Shown piece by piece: positions 27,120 to 35,836 of a stretch of 64,000 bases of DNA; the first letter of the stretch is position 1, and the number at the start of each line of letters is the position of its first letter. The position numbers and the translations under genes are program-made. Origin of the DNA: JBBQXH01 sp963710975 (GTDB lineage Bacteria > Actinomycetota > Thermoleophilia > Gaiellales > Gaiellaceae); contig CAVQCG010000005.1 in assembly GCA_963710975.1 (NCBI GenBank), positions 310,001 to 374,000 on the forward strand, written 5' to 3'. The notes beneath the pieces were generated by a model. That model worked only from the letters and a program-made list of their open reading frames with translations. It was not told the DNA's origin and made no database searches.

Positions 27120-28049
27120 ATGGCGGGGGAGCCTGAGCAAGACGGCGGTGCCGTCGCCTGCACGGCCGAGCAGACCCAGCTCGGCGAGGGAGTGCGGTGG
27201 GACGCACGTGGCGACGAGCTGTTGCGGGTGGACATCCTGGCCGGGCGGGTCTACTGCGACCAGGTCGACGACGACGGTGCGCTGGTCTCCGTCCGTGTCT
27301 ATGAGCTGCCTTGGACCATCGGGATGATCGCGCCAGTCGAAGGAGACGGTGGGTGGCTGCTCGGCGCCGGGCGCAGCTTCGTCCACCTGGCACCCGACGG
27401 CACCCATCGGACGATCGCCGAGGTTTCACCGGCCGGGACCCGGATGAATGACGGCGCCTGTGACCCGCAGGGCAGGTTCTGGGCCGGGACGCTGGCTGAT
27501 GACCATCACACTGGAGGCGGCTCGCTCTACCGGTTGGATCGGACCGGCCGGACAGAGTTGATGCTCGGCGATCTGACGATCTCCAACGGAGTAGGGTGGA
27601 GTCCCGACGGCCTGACCATGTACCTAGTGGACAGCGGCCCGCGCGTCGTCCACGCGTTCGCGTTCGACGCCGACCGGGGCACCATCTCTGCTGGCCGGAT
27701 CCTGGTCACCGTGCCCGAGGACGTTGGCGCACCGGACGGGATGACAGTGGACGCAGCCGGTGACCTCTGGGTGGCGATCTACGGCGGCGGGCGGGTCAAC
27801 CGTTATGCACCGGACGGCTCGCTGCGCGACGTATACCCCATCCCGGCACGGCAGTGCACGTGTTGTGCGTTCGGCGGGCCCGGCCTGCACCGGCTCTTCG
27901 TCACGACGGCGACGGAGGGCTGGAGCGACGAGCAGCGTCGCGCCGAGCCCGCAGCCGGGCTTGTGTACCGGTTGGACACGGACGCGACCGGGCGGCCGGC
28001 TGCGCCGTTCCGTCCGGACCCCGCCTGGTGGGACGAGGCGACCACGTAA
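27120..28049 (+). CDS. SMP-30/gluconolactonase/LRE family protein
   Basis: A 309-residue six-bladed beta-propeller lactonase. Family stretches are LGEGVRWDARGDELLRVDI (metal-ligand Glu), RMNDGACDPQGRFWAGT (Asn/Asp ligands), TISNGVGWSPDGLTMYLVDS and GAPDGMTVDAAGDLWVAIYG. It hydrolyses sugar lactones such as glucono-1,5-lactone. Position directly after a truncated glucose dehydrogenase supports a gluconolactonase role. Start ATG 27120 follows the upstream TGA by 2 nt. A Cys pair (CTCCAFGG) near the end is common in this family. Confidence 0.88.
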   Translation: MAGEPEQDGGAVACTAEQTQLGEGVRWDARGDELLRVDILAGRVYCDQVDDDGALVSVRVYELPWTIGMIAPVEGDGGWLLGAGRSFVHLAPDGTHRTIAEVSPAGTRMNDGACDPQGRFWAGTLADDHHTGGGSLYRLDRTGRTELMLGDLTISNGVGWSPDGLTMYLVDSGPRVVHAFAFDADRGTISAGRILVTVPEDVGAPDGMTVDAAGDLWVAIYGGGRVNRYAPDGSLRDVYPIPARQCTCCAFGGPGLHRLFVTTATEGWSDEQRRAEPAAGLVYRLDTDATGRPAAPFRPDPAWWDEATT

Positions 28050-28125
28050 CAGCGTCGCCGACCCGTGACCGCAGCGTCGAGCACACGGCCACGCGGAAGT
28101 CAACGATCTATCGGAGGTGAGGCAC

Positions 28126-28946
28126 GTGGCCAAGCAGAAGAAAGAGGGCGAACGCACCAACGCCCAGCCCGGAACGAAGCTGCGCCGCAAGGAGTACGAG
28201 GCCGAGCTGGCGAAGCTGCAGGGGGAGCTGGTGGCGATGCAGGAGTGGGTGAAGGCCACTGGGGCCGAAGATCTGCGTCGTGTTCGAGGGCCGCGACACC
28301 GCAGGCAAGGGCGGCACGATCAAGCGGATCATCGAGCGGGTGAGCCCGCGAGTGTTCCGTGTCGTGGCGCTGCCCGCGCCGACCGAGCGCGAGAAGTCGC
28401 AGATGTACGTCCAGCGCTACATCTCCCACTTCCCCGCTGCGGGCGAGGTCGCGATCTTCGACCGCAGCTGGTACAACCGTGCCGGGGTCGAGCGCGTGAT
28501 GGGTTTCTGCACACCAGAGCAGACCCAGAGGTTCCTCGAGTTGGCGCCCGGGGTCGAGAAGGCGATGGTCGAGTCCGGCATCATCCTGATCAAGTACTGG
28601 CTCGAGGTCGGGCCGGAGGAGCAGGCCCGGCGGCTCGAGAGCCGCATCGACGACCCGCGAAAGGTCTGGAAGCTCTCCGACATGGACCTGAAGTCGTACA
28701 GCCGCTGGTACGACTACTCCCGCGCCAGGGACGACATGTTCAAGGCCACCGATACCGCCTGGGCGCCATGGTTCATCGCCCACACCGACGACAAGAAGCG
28801 GGGCCGGCTGAACATCATCAGCCACCTACTGAGCCAGGTGCCGTACGAGCCACTACCCAGACGAAGGTCGAACTCCCCAAGCGGCAGAAGGCCGGCGACT
28901 ACCGGGACCCAAGCTGTCGCTGCGGCACATCCCGACGCCGTTCTGA
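28126..28946 (+). CDS. ppk2: polyphosphate kinase 2 (reading frame broken three times)
   Basis: Polyphosphate:nucleotide phosphotransferase of the PPK2 family. The N-terminal basic part (LRRKEYEAELAKLQGELVAM) leads into Walker A FEGRDTAGKGGTIKRI, the DRSWYNRAGVERVMGF Walker B region, and the lid ESRIDDPRKVWKLSDMDLKS. Three single-base changes interrupt the frame: near 28265 (extra G), near 28858 and near 28910 (C-run length). Corrected, the C-terminus reads VELPKRQKAGDYRDP and ends at the TGA 28944-28946, the normal length. All changes look like sequencing errors. GTG 28126 has GGAGG 8 nt upstream. Confidence 0.87.
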
Positions 28947-28969
28947 GGGCAGCGATAGCGGTTTACCTT

Positions 28970-28991
28970 TGCCCTCTCTGCAGTGAGGGCA
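28970..28991 (+). terminator. stem-loop after ppk2
   Basis: tgccctc (28970-28976) pairs with gagggca (28985-28991) around an 8-nt loop, 24 nt after the ppk2 stop. The U tract is absent. The rest of 28947-29158 shows no credible gene. Confidence 0.4.
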
Positions 28992-29158
28992 GTCGGCAAT
29001 CTCGATCGCCTCCTGACGAGGGCGAATACGGAGGACATTCTCGTCGGCCCTGCACTGACGATCGCGCTGATAGGCCACCCGTGATGGCCGCACGCCACCC
29101 CCGCAGAGGGGGCGAACTGGCCGCCACGGGCGGGCCACGGCCACGCTTGTCTTGCCTC

Positions 29159-29605
29159 GTGCCGTTCGATGCGCGAGTATTGGGTGGGTTCCACCGCTTA
29201 CTCCGCATAGCGGTTGCTCTCGCCGCTGGGGCGGTCGTGTTGACGGGCTGTGGCGGCAGCGATACAACTGAGATAACGTCGGTCACCACTTCAGCAGAGA
29301 GTGCTGTCGATACATCTGGCACCGGAACAGCCGCAGACAGCGGGGCGGCGACGACCGAGCGCTCAGAGTCGGACGACTTGCTAGCACAAGGGGTTGCCTT
29401 GGAGGCCGTGCTGGCGGCCGTCGCCAGCGGCGACGAGCAAGCCGTCCGTGCGGCTGAAGACGAGCTAGTCAAGACGTCGACTTGCCCGGCCTGTCCCGAC
29501 CATACGCAGGCCAACCTGAAGGAAGTGATAGCCGTGGTCGAGGAGAAGTACCCAGATCTTGCTGCGCCTCTGCAACAGGCGCTCGACGCGTTGCCGGAGA
29601 GTTAG
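29159..29605 (+). CDS. putative small lipoprotein
   Basis: About 148 residues. A hydrophobic segment (IAVALAAGAVVLTGC) ends in a lipobox (LTGC), then a Ser/Thr/Gly-rich linker leads to a helical C-terminal part with a CPAC motif (KTSTCPACPDHTQANL). No family is recognised. The start is not fixed: GTG 29159 gives a short n-region, and TTG 29180 is also in frame. It lies alone between ppk2 and a convergent gene whose end it overlaps by 4 nt. The CxxC may bind metal or form a disulfide outside the cell. Confidence 0.55.
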   Translation: MPFDARVLGGFHRLLRIAVALAAGAVVLTGCGGSDTTEITSVTTSAESAVDTSGTGTAADSGAATTERSESDDLLAQGVALEAVLAAVASGDEQAVRAAEDELVKTSTCPACPDHTQANLKEVIAVVEEKYPDLAAPLQQALDALPES

Positions 29606-30069
29606 CGGGGGCGGTCACGCTGCTGGTCATGGGTCCGGCTGACCGGACATGCGTTGATGAGGTTCTTCCAGTGGAGGGGGTCAGTCTCGGGTACTACGGC
29701 TTCGGGAGTTCGCGAGACCTTTGTGGTGTTCGTACGAACAGAGACGGGTCCGGCCACAGCTGTCTCGTTCGTGCCACGCGTAGTCGTTGTCAGGGCTCTT
29801 CTGCGCGGGGTGATTCCTCGCCACCTCTGGCGGGACGCTTCACCAGTCGCCCCGCGGCGATGGTGGCCTGCTCCCCAAGCCACCATAGCCTCGGACGCCG
29901 TCCGCACAGCAGCCGTCATTGCCTCGTAGAAATCCCGTTCCGAAGCGAACACCTGCTCCAGGAGGGTCGCTACCACCTGCCGGATCTCGGTGAGTTCCGC
30001 CTGAAGCGCGCGGATCACCTCACCCTGACGGGATAACTCCTGGGCGAGGATCTCGGACTCGTCGGTCAC
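29602..30069 (-). CDS. hypothetical protein with N-terminal coiled coil
   Basis: 155 residues. The first 60 form an amphipathic helix likely to be a coiled coil (LAQELSRQGEVIRALQAEL, TLLEQVFASERDFYEAMTAA). The rest is basic and low in complexity. No family is recognised. GTG 30069 has only a weak GGTGG upstream. The helical part looks like real protein; the C-terminal half is less convincing and may be a frame artefact. Confidence 0.4.
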   Translation of the reverse strand: MTDESEILAQELSRQGEVIRALQAELTEIRQVVATLLEQVFASERDFYEAMTAAVRTASEAMVAWGAGHHRRGATGEASRQRWRGITPRRRALTTTTRGTNETAVAGPVSVRTNTTKVSRTPEAVVPETDPLHWKNLINACPVSRTHDQQRDRPR

Positions 30070-30235
30070 CCACCAAATTCTACGACGCCGAAGCCCCGCC
30101 TAACCTAAGCTGCTGCTCCATTTGGGAGACGACGCGGCTCCCGCGAAAACAAAAGAGTCTTTCCCAAGCCTGGCTCTGACAGCGGGCTTGTGGGGTGGAG
30201 CGGACTCGAATGTCTGTACGTGCGCGCTTGATGTT

Positions 30236-30574
30236 TCAGCTTGTTGTTCCGGTCGTGAAGGCGGTGCTTGGTGGGGGCGGGAAGCTGATGGTGACGCTGA
30301 CGCCGAGCGGGAAGCCGACGGTGATGGCATACGAGACTGCAGAGAACTGCGTGGCTGCTTTCTTGACGATCTCGACGAGTTTCTCTAGCCATTCGCGCAG
30401 GCGCTTCTCGCGATTCTCGATTGTCCAGACGAGCACGCCCGCCTCTTGCTGGGTTGCCCATTCCTCGTTGATGGCGGTGGCGACGTTGGCGATGGCTGCT
30501 AGGGCGTCGGCCTCGTCGCTGAAGTCCGGCGAGTCCCGCTGCTCGTATTTTGCGAGGGCATCGTTGACGCTCAT
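30236..30574 (-). CDS. small hypothetical protein, helical
   Basis: 112 residues, acidic helical N-terminal part (VNDALAKYEQRDSPDFSDEA, then alternating Glu/Arg-rich segments such as ENREKRLREWLEKLVEIV). A hydrophobic C-terminal stretch follows (FSAVSYAITVGFPLGVSVTI). No known domain. Its ATG overlaps the stop of the next small gene upstream (ATGA), so the two are read as a unit. Confidence 0.5.
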   Translation of the reverse strand: MSVNDALAKYEQRDSPDFSDEADALAAIANVATAINEEWATQQEAGVLVWTIENREKRLREWLEKLVEIVKKAATQFSAVSYAITVGFPLGVSVTISFPPPPSTAFTTGTTS

Positions 30575-30729
30575 CTGCGGTCTTCGAGGAGGTTGCCGAT
30601 GAAGTGGAGTCGGTTGACGGCGGCGGCGAGGGTGGCGTGGGCGACGGCGATGGTCGCTTGGAGCTGGGCTTCCTCGACTGTCCGGCTGCCGATCTTGTCG
30701 GCCGTCTTCTCGGCGTTCTTGAGTGACAC
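30571..30729 (-). CDS. very small protein (52 aa) coupled to the following gene
   Basis: GTG-initiated frame beginning VSLKNAEKTADKIGSRTVEE and continuing as one amphipathic helix to LHFIGNLLEDRR. The TGA overlaps the ATG of the 112-residue gene by ATGA. The Ala/Glu/Gln-rich helix and the tight coupling argue that it is real. Function unknown. The stretch 30730-31148 upstream holds only overlapping GC-rich frames that I do not trust. Confidence 0.45.
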   Translation of the reverse strand: MSLKNAEKTADKIGSRTVEEAQLQATIAVAHATLAAAVNRLHFIGNLLEDRR

Positions 30730-31148
30730 GCGTGCGCGCTGCTCGTCCTCGCTATGGATGTGAGACGTCAGAGAGGGCCTCCTCGGGCTCCGGGTGGGTC
30801 TGGGCTCCGAAGGGGACGCTAGTCGAACGGGACGTCATCCCCGAAGCCCCCGGGCGGAGAAGAAGACGTTTCTTGTGCGCTGGGGGTTCGGGCGTAAAGG
30901 GGGGGCGTCCGCGATGAGCGAAGTCTCGGAGTCTGAGCGCCGATTTGGGACACGTGTACCAAATCGGCGGCATCGGGTCGGAGACGACTTGGCGCGTGTG
31001 CGTCAAATCCGCAGCGCCCGGCCCGACGCACGACCAGGCGAGCCGCACCCTCGGCTGCACACCGTTGAACTTCGCGGCGTGGATCGCGACCGGCCGCAGC
31101 CGCTCGCATCCCTGAGCCGCCCTCCCTTCGCCGGTCTACAGTGGCCGC

Positions 31149-31595
31149 GTGGGAGGCGCAGTCCTGCTCGCCAGCGCCGCGCACACGGCGCGCTTCCCGT
31201 GGCGTACGTTCGCCGTCGGGCTTGCGCAGCCGCTGCGATTGCGGTCTTCGTCGAGACGGAAGCGCGGGTGGTAGGCGAGCTGCTGCTGCTCGGCATGGTC
31301 GTCGGCGCGGGTCGGGTTCTCTTCGCGCTACGTAGCGCAGCCGCCGTTGAGATCACTCCGACGGCGCTGATCGCCCAACCGTGGCTCGGTCTGACGAGCT
31401 GCATACCATGGGGAAGCATTCAGCGAGCTGCTGCACACACCGTCGCCAACCACTCCCAGGCGAGTGCGGGTGCTCGCAAAGGAGCACAGCATCGTGCTGA
31501 CGCGCGCGCTGAGCGGGTTCCCCGAACTCTGCGAGGAGGTGCGCGCACGAGCGCCCAATGCAGTCGTCACGGACAGCACGCTGCTGCGTCGCTAA
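31149..31595 (+). pseudogene. PH-domain-like membrane protein, frame broken at least twice
   Basis: Fragments in three frames join into a plausible protein. The start VGGAVLLASAAHTARFPWRT leads to a membrane part (AAAIAVFVETEARVVGELLL, VVGAGRVLFALRSAAAVEIT). A bacterial PH-like section follows (TALIAQPWLGLTSCIPWGSI), then a C-terminal tail in the third frame (VLAKEHSIVLTRALSGFPEL) that stops at TAA 31593-31595. Breaks lie near 31240 and 31450. Either a real pseudogene or an uncorrected sequence. The stretch 31596-31964 has no gene that I can support. Confidence 0.4.
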
Positions 31596-31964
31596 GCGCC
31601 GGCCTCGGCAGTGACACAGGAGCTGCTGCGCGTGCGACAACGTCGCACTCGACGGGGAGGGGCGGCAGATTACGACCCCCGTGGGGACAATCTCCGCGCG
31701 GCGGAGGTGCCGGCTGCCCACCTGGATCGACGGGGGCCAGAGCCGGGGCCGACGCGAACCCGTCCGGTGCGGGGGCGGTCTTTCCGGGGTAAGGGCTCGC
31801 CTGGTGCCGCAGCCGGGCAGCCGCCGCCCCCGCTGGACGGCCCCGTACCGTTGTAACGGCCGTTACCACGCCCGGATTGCCATTCCGTTGCCATCACGGC
31901 CCGCCCGTAGCCCGACAGGCAACCCCCTGGCGCAGAAACCCGCCACCCATGCGGGCTCTGCCTA

Positions 31965-32037
31965 TGGAGCGTACCGGGATCGAACCGGTGACCTCCGGCT
32001 TGCAAAGCCGGCGCTCTCCCAGCTGAGCTAACGCCCC
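31965..32037 (-). tRNA. tRNA-Ala (anticodon UGC)
   Basis: A 73-nt cloverleaf. The acceptor stem pairs ggggcgt with acgctcc, the D arm is agctcagctgggagagc, the anticodon stem is ccggc/gccgg around loop tttgcaa (anticodon tgc), the variable loop is aggtc and the T arm is accggttcgatcccggt. The discriminator base is A and CCA is not encoded. Confidence 0.95.
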
Positions 32038-32212
32038 GTCGCAGGCATTGTAAGGCTACGAGCCGTCCAACCCCTTGGCCGCACAAGCCCCTGAATCGTG
32101 CAATGCGACCCTTGCGTCGCCGCCTCCCGGCGGCGACGAATCTCCACGACCTGAACTTCGCGGCCTGGGCCTCCGGCCCTGCCGCTGCGCGGCGCGCCTC
32201 CGCGCGCCTTGC

Positions 32213-32533
32213 TCAGTCTCCCCAGTCGAAGTCGCGCGAGCGGCCCCAGAGGGTGTCCTCCTCGGCGACCGGCGCTGCGTTCTCGGCTGTTTCGACATCG
32301 TCGGCCGGCCAGGCGAGGACCATCTCCTCGTCGAGGACCGCCGGCTGCGTGCCCGTGATCGTCTCCTCGTGACGCGCCTGCTCCTCGGATTTGAAGAGCG
32401 GGTGGTTCTCGAACGGATCGTCCGTGCGGTACCGGTCGATCGGCATGTCCTGGTTGAGGGGCGCGTTCCGCCTCTTGAGCTCGAGGTGCTCCTCAATGAC
32501 CTTGGCGAACGATTGGCTCCCTTCCACGTGCAT
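32213..32533 (-). CDS. hypothetical acidic protein
   Basis: 106 residues, acidic, with a recognisable order: VIEEHLELKRRNAPLNQDMP, DPFENHPLFKSEEQARHEE and a C-terminus ending RDFDWGD. No named family. Strong GGGAGGAG lies just before the ATG. It stands alone downstream of tRNA-Ala. Even residue spread and a good ribosome-binding site support it as a real gene. Confidence 0.65.
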   Translation of the reverse strand: MHVEGSQSFAKVIEEHLELKRRNAPLNQDMPIDRYRTDDPFENHPLFKSEEQARHEETITGTQPAVLDEEMVLAWPADDVETAENAAPVAEEDTLWGRSRDFDWGD

Positions 32534-32653
32534 CCACTCCTCCCAGCTCGTTTCTCGCGGCGCCCGATTCTAGTCGATAACCCCGCGATGAAGGAAGAGG
32601 CTAGCGCACGCAGAAGATGACCTGTTTCGTGTCGAGACGCGATGCATGTCTGA

Positions 32654-33358
32654 TCAGGTACGCGCGGCGGCCACGAATGCGGCTATATCCCTGCGCTCCC
32701 GAGGCTCGTCGAGCTCGACGAACACGAATGGGATATCGGGAGTCTCGAGCCGTGCAGTGAGCCACCGCAGCAGCATCAATCCGACACGATCGGACGACTC
32801 TGGCCGCAAGCGGCCGGCCGCCGCGAGATCCGCGGCGAGAAGCCGGACGGCGTGGATGACCCGCCGGTCGGCACGCGCGGAGTCGTTTACGAGCGCGATC
32901 GTACGACGGAGCGTCCGTTCGGTTGGCGGCAACCCGCGTCGCTCCTCGTTCCGCACGGAGTCGAGAGCAAGCCGAAACCGCTCTGCAAGGGTGCGGACGT
33001 CGGCGATCCTGGCCCCGCCCGGCATCCGGCCGACCACCGAGTCGAGCTGGGCAAGAAGCTCGGCGCTCCGGTCCTCTTGCTCCAGCCGGACGTCGATCCG
33101 GGCCTCGCTGAGTGCCCGCCGGACCAGCTCCAACGTCCTGACATGACGGCCGATCGCCGCGAGCCGGTCGCGGCCGCGGATGACCCGGCCGCGCTCGTCG
33201 AGGACGAGAATGCCGGCCGGCTTGCTCCGAATCACGACGTGTGCGTCACCGCGGACGAGCTCGACGACCTCGACGCTGTCAGGTGCGAGGCCCGGCATTC
33301 GCACACGAGCTCGCTCGACGGCGCGTCTTCCGACCGCATCGGACGGACGGACAGCCAT
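32654..33358 (-). CDS. hypothetical protein, helical
   Basis: 234 residues, rich in Arg, Ala and Leu. The N-terminal part (VEVVELVRGDAHVVIRSKPA) looks like a small beta-rich domain. Then a long helical region (RRALSEARIDVRLEQEDRSA, RTLAERFRLALDSVRNEER) runs to the C-terminus. No family is recognised. ATG 33358 is the first reasonable start; an upstream ATG would add 19 residues. Confidence 0.55.
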   Translation of the reverse strand: MAVRPSDAVGRRAVERARVRMPGLAPDSVEVVELVRGDAHVVIRSKPAGILVLDERGRVIRGRDRLAAIGRHVRTLELVRRALSEARIDVRLEQEDRSAELLAQLDSVVGRMPGGARIADVRTLAERFRLALDSVRNEERRGLPPTERTLRRTIALVNDSARADRRVIHAVRLLAADLAAAGRLRPESSDRVGLMLLRWLTARLETPDIPFVFVELDEPRERRDIAAFVAAART

Positions 33359-33415
33359 GCGCCACCGTACCCCATTCCCGAGGAGGGTGACAACACGCCC
33401 GGATATGCAGGGCAA

Positions 33416-33700
33416 TCAGAAGATCGGGCGATCGAGAACGACCGCGATGATCATCCCGAGCGTGAAGCCGGACACCGCGACGATGACCGCGATACCGGTA
33501 AAGCGCGTCGCGGATCTCCCCCCGATCCCGGCCGCGATCATCGCGAACACGATCGCAGCGAGACCAATACGGGCCGGGTAGTAGACGAGCGCAGCGAGGC
33601 CGGCGAAGATCGCGAACGCCCCGAGGTAGCGAGCAACGGTTTCACGCGCAGCCGGACGCTCGGGGGCCCTGTACGGGTCGTCGTTCTCGATGGAGGTCAT
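33416..33700 (-). CDS. small membrane protein (3 predicted TM helices)
   Basis: 94 residues with a polar N-terminus (TSIENDDPYRAPERP) and three hydrophobic helices (AFAIFAGLAALVYYP, GLAAIVFAMIAAGIGG, GIAVIVAVSGFTLGMIIAV). Resembles DUF-type small actinobacterial membrane proteins of unknown function. Its ATG overlaps the TGA of the preceding gene by 4 nt. Confidence 0.6.
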   Translation of the reverse strand: MTSIENDDPYRAPERPAARETVARYLGAFAIFAGLAALVYYPARIGLAAIVFAMIAAGIGGRSATRFTGIAVIVAVSGFTLGMIIAVVLDRPIF

Positions 33701-33969
33701 GCCGACGGCTTCGATCTGGCGCGAGCGAGAGCGTGTTCAGGACGCCTCGTCGGCGACCCGTGAGGGCCACTGCGAGTGGGGCGCTTCGGCTGGGGGCGCT
33801 TCCACCACGGCGATTCGGGATCGGGTCCGCTGCCGTTGGCGACGCCTCCGGCCCCCGCATAGCCCTCGCCGGGCTGCGGTGGATCCTTGACCGCCCACCA
33901 GACGACGTAGCAGAGATACACCAACGGGATCTTCAGGAGCACGAGAAAGAAGAGGATGTACCAGAGCAC
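33697..33969 (-). CDS. small single-pass membrane protein
   Basis: 90 residues. One N-terminal helix (WYILFFLVLLKIPLVYLCYV) is followed by a Pro/Gly-rich basic tail (GPDPESPWWKRPQPKRP). No known family. Translationally coupled to the next membrane protein by an ATGA overlap, so they probably act together. Confidence 0.55.
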   Translation of the reverse strand: MLWYILFFLVLLKIPLVYLCYVVWWAVKDPPQPGEGYAGAGGVANGSGPDPESPWWKRPQPKRPTRSGPHGSPTRRPEHALARARSKPSA

Positions 33970-34022
33970 GGGCGGTACGCGCGAGTGTACCCGGTGAGAA
34001 GGCCGAGAGCGCGGAAGTCGGC

Positions 34023-34808
34023 CTACTCCCGGGCCGCTCGCCCGATCTCGTCCGGAACCGGGTAGCCGAAGCAGCGAGCGGTTGCTCCACCGTCGACCGG
34101 TACCGCTGTCCCGGTGACGAGGGAGGCCCTGTCGGAGAGGAGGAACGCGACCACCTCCGCGACCTCCTCCGGCTGGCCGATCCGGCCAAGCGGATGAAGC
34201 TCGCCCTCTCTCCGCAGAGCCTCTTCACGACTCACATCGGGAGGAAGTACCGAGTAGGTCATTGGGGTCTCGATCGACCCCGGCAGGACGCTGTTGCAGC
34301 GAATGCCGAAGGGGCCGTAGTCGACGGCGACACCTTTGGAGAACATGATCACGGCCGCCTTGGCGGCCTGGTAGACGAAGTAGCGGGGGAACGCGTGCGT
34401 GCCCTGAATCGAGGCGATGTTGACGATCGAGCCGGCGCGCGCGGGAAGCATGCGCCGCACCGCGACGGCCGTCCCGTACATCGGGCCGACCTGGAGCACC
34501 CGCAACCCCCGCTCGATCTCCTCGGGCGTGACCTCGTGCGCACCCCCCTGGATGTCGATTCCTGCGTTGTTCACCCAGGAGCGCAACGGTGCCGCGCGCT
34601 CGGCAGCGTCGGCGGCACGCTCGTGTGTCGTCCACTCGCCAATGTCGCCCTGGAGCGGCTCGAAGCCAGACCCGATCTCTCGCGACGCGCGCTCGAGCGC
34701 CTCGGCGTTCCAGTCGACGCCGACGACGTGGACGCCGTCCTGGATCAGCCGCTCTGCGATCGACCTGCCGATGCCGAGAGCGGCCCCGGTGACGACGCAC
34801 GAGATCAT
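34023..34808 (-). CDS. SDR-family oxidoreductase (sugar-cluster type)
   Basis: 261 residues. Cofactor motif TGAALGIGRSIAERL, Asp in VVGVDWNAEALER (NAD preference), SWVNNAGIDIQGG, Ser in IVNIASIQGT, and catalytic YQAAKAAV. Last gene of a minus-strand operon; its ATG overlaps the mutarotase-like gene's TGA (ATGA). The operon contains an enolase-superfamily protein and a sugar-type ABC ATPase, so it likely oxidises a sugar or sugar acid. Confidence 0.87.
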   Translation of the reverse strand: MISCVVTGAALGIGRSIAERLIQDGVHVVGVDWNAEALERASREIGSGFEPLQGDIGEWTTHERAADAAERAAPLRSWVNNAGIDIQGGAHEVTPEEIERGLRVLQVGPMYGTAVAVRRMLPARAGSIVNIASIQGTHAFPRYFVYQAAKAAVIMFSKGVAVDYGPFGIRCNSVLPGSIETPMTYSVLPPDVSREEALRREGELHPLGRIGQPEEVAEVVAFLLSDRASLVTGTAVPVDGGATARCFGYPVPDEIGRAARE

Positions 34809-35836
34809 GGTTCCTCCCTTGTGAGGTGGTTGACGGACGCCGTGATCGCCGTCGAGAACGACTCGCCGGAAGGCACCTCGATCGCCTCACCAGCCTCGAC
34901 GGCCCGCTCGAGGTCGAATCGGGTTGTCCAGGGCTCGATGCCGAGGGCGTAGGCGCCACGCAGCGGCATGTCGCGCGCGCCGCCGTACGGCTGCCAGGAG
35001 ACGAGCCAGCGAAACACGTCCGGATCGAAGTCGAGTCGGAAGACGAGGCCGAGCCGTTCGTTCTCGACCTCGACCCAGCCCTCGGCCAGGTCTGTCAGGT
35101 AGACGTCGTCGTGGCTGCCGGTCTCCGGGCCCGGCACGATGCCGAGGTCGGCGGTGCCGCCGCCGCGCAGTCGGGCATCCGGCCAGGCCGAGCGCTGTCC
35201 CGGCTCGAGGCGCGCGGTCTCCTCCCAGAGCTCGGGGATGGTCTCGATCGTCCCTGCCGGAGCGGCGAGCCTGCAACCCGGTTCGAGGAAGGGAGGCCCG
35301 AGGACGCAATGGTGCCCCCAGACGAGATGTGCCGGCCCGTCGGACAGGTTTGTCGCCGTCTGCTCGATCTCGAGTACCCCGACGCCATCCCGCAGGCGCA
35401 TGACGCGCTCGACCCTGAACGGCGTTCGCCGGCAGCGAACCGACAGCCTGATCGCAACCTCGCTGCCAGCTGCCGGCGAGGATCTCGAGCTCCCAGGGGA
35501 GCGTCGCCACTTCGCCGTGAAACGGGATCGGCTCGCCGCGGTACGTACAGGGGTCGCCTGCACTCGGGAAGAGCTCCTGCCAGCCACCCGCGTAGTTCTC
35601 GAGGAACTCGTACCACCACTCCCTTCCCGGGGCGGTGAGCCGGGAGGCGCCAGCCCCCACGGTGCGTGGAAGAGCACATCGATTCCGGTCTCGAGGTCGA
35701 CCAGCTCCACGATGTCCGCGCCCTTGTCGGGCAAGATCGTCACCCGCAGCGCGTCGTTCTCGAGCGCGACGGCATGCCAGCCCTCGTGGTCGCCCTCGAC
35801 GACCCGTGGGGGTGAGGCTCGCCTCGGGCTATCCAC
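34805..35836 (-). CDS. aldose-1-epimerase-like (galactose mutarotase fold) protein with two compensating frame breaks
   Basis: 343 codons. N-terminal RVTILPDKGADIVELVDLET and C-terminal parts (LVWGHHCVLGPPFLEPGCRL, VFRWLVSWQPYGGARDMPLR) match mutarotase/DUF4432-type sugar-binding proteins. Between about 35645 and 35470 the true sequence lies in another frame (REWWYEFLENYAGGWQELFP, GEPIPFHGEVATLPWELEIL). Restoring one G to a G run after LFHAPWG puts the first part in register, and a second change restores it. This is a clear homopolymer-type error pair. GTG start overlaps the ATPase gene by 8 nt. Confidence 0.75.
   Translation of the reverse strand: MDSPRRASPPRVVEGDHEGWHAVALENDALRVTILPDKGADIVELVDLETGIDVLFHAPWGLAPPGSPPREGSGGTSSSRTTRVAGRSSSRVQATPVRTAASRSRFTAKWRRSPGSSRSSPAAGSEVAIRLSVRCRRTPFRVERVMRLRDGVGVLEIEQTATNLSDGPAHLVWGHHCVLGPPFLEPGCRLAAPAGTIETIPELWEETARLEPGQRSAWPDARLRGGGTADLGIVPGPETGSHDDVYLTDLAEGWVEVENERLGLVFRLDFDPDVFRWLVSWQPYGGARDMPLRGAYALGIEPWTTRFDLERAVEAGEAIEVPSGESFSTAITASVNHLTREEP

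Noticed and set aside
28899..29267. A minus-strand frame with a CPHC motif
   Set aside because: It overlaps the ppk2 end and the lipoprotein gene, the rest is Arg/Pro-rich, and no start signal is convincing.
30752..31184. Overlapping 100-120 codon frames on both strands
   Set aside because: They are rich in Arg and Pro, mutually overlapping, and without start signals or recognisable motifs.
31600..31960. Possible CRISPR or other regular repeats
   Set aside because: No regularly spaced repeat was seen here or elsewhere. The region is only GC-rich.
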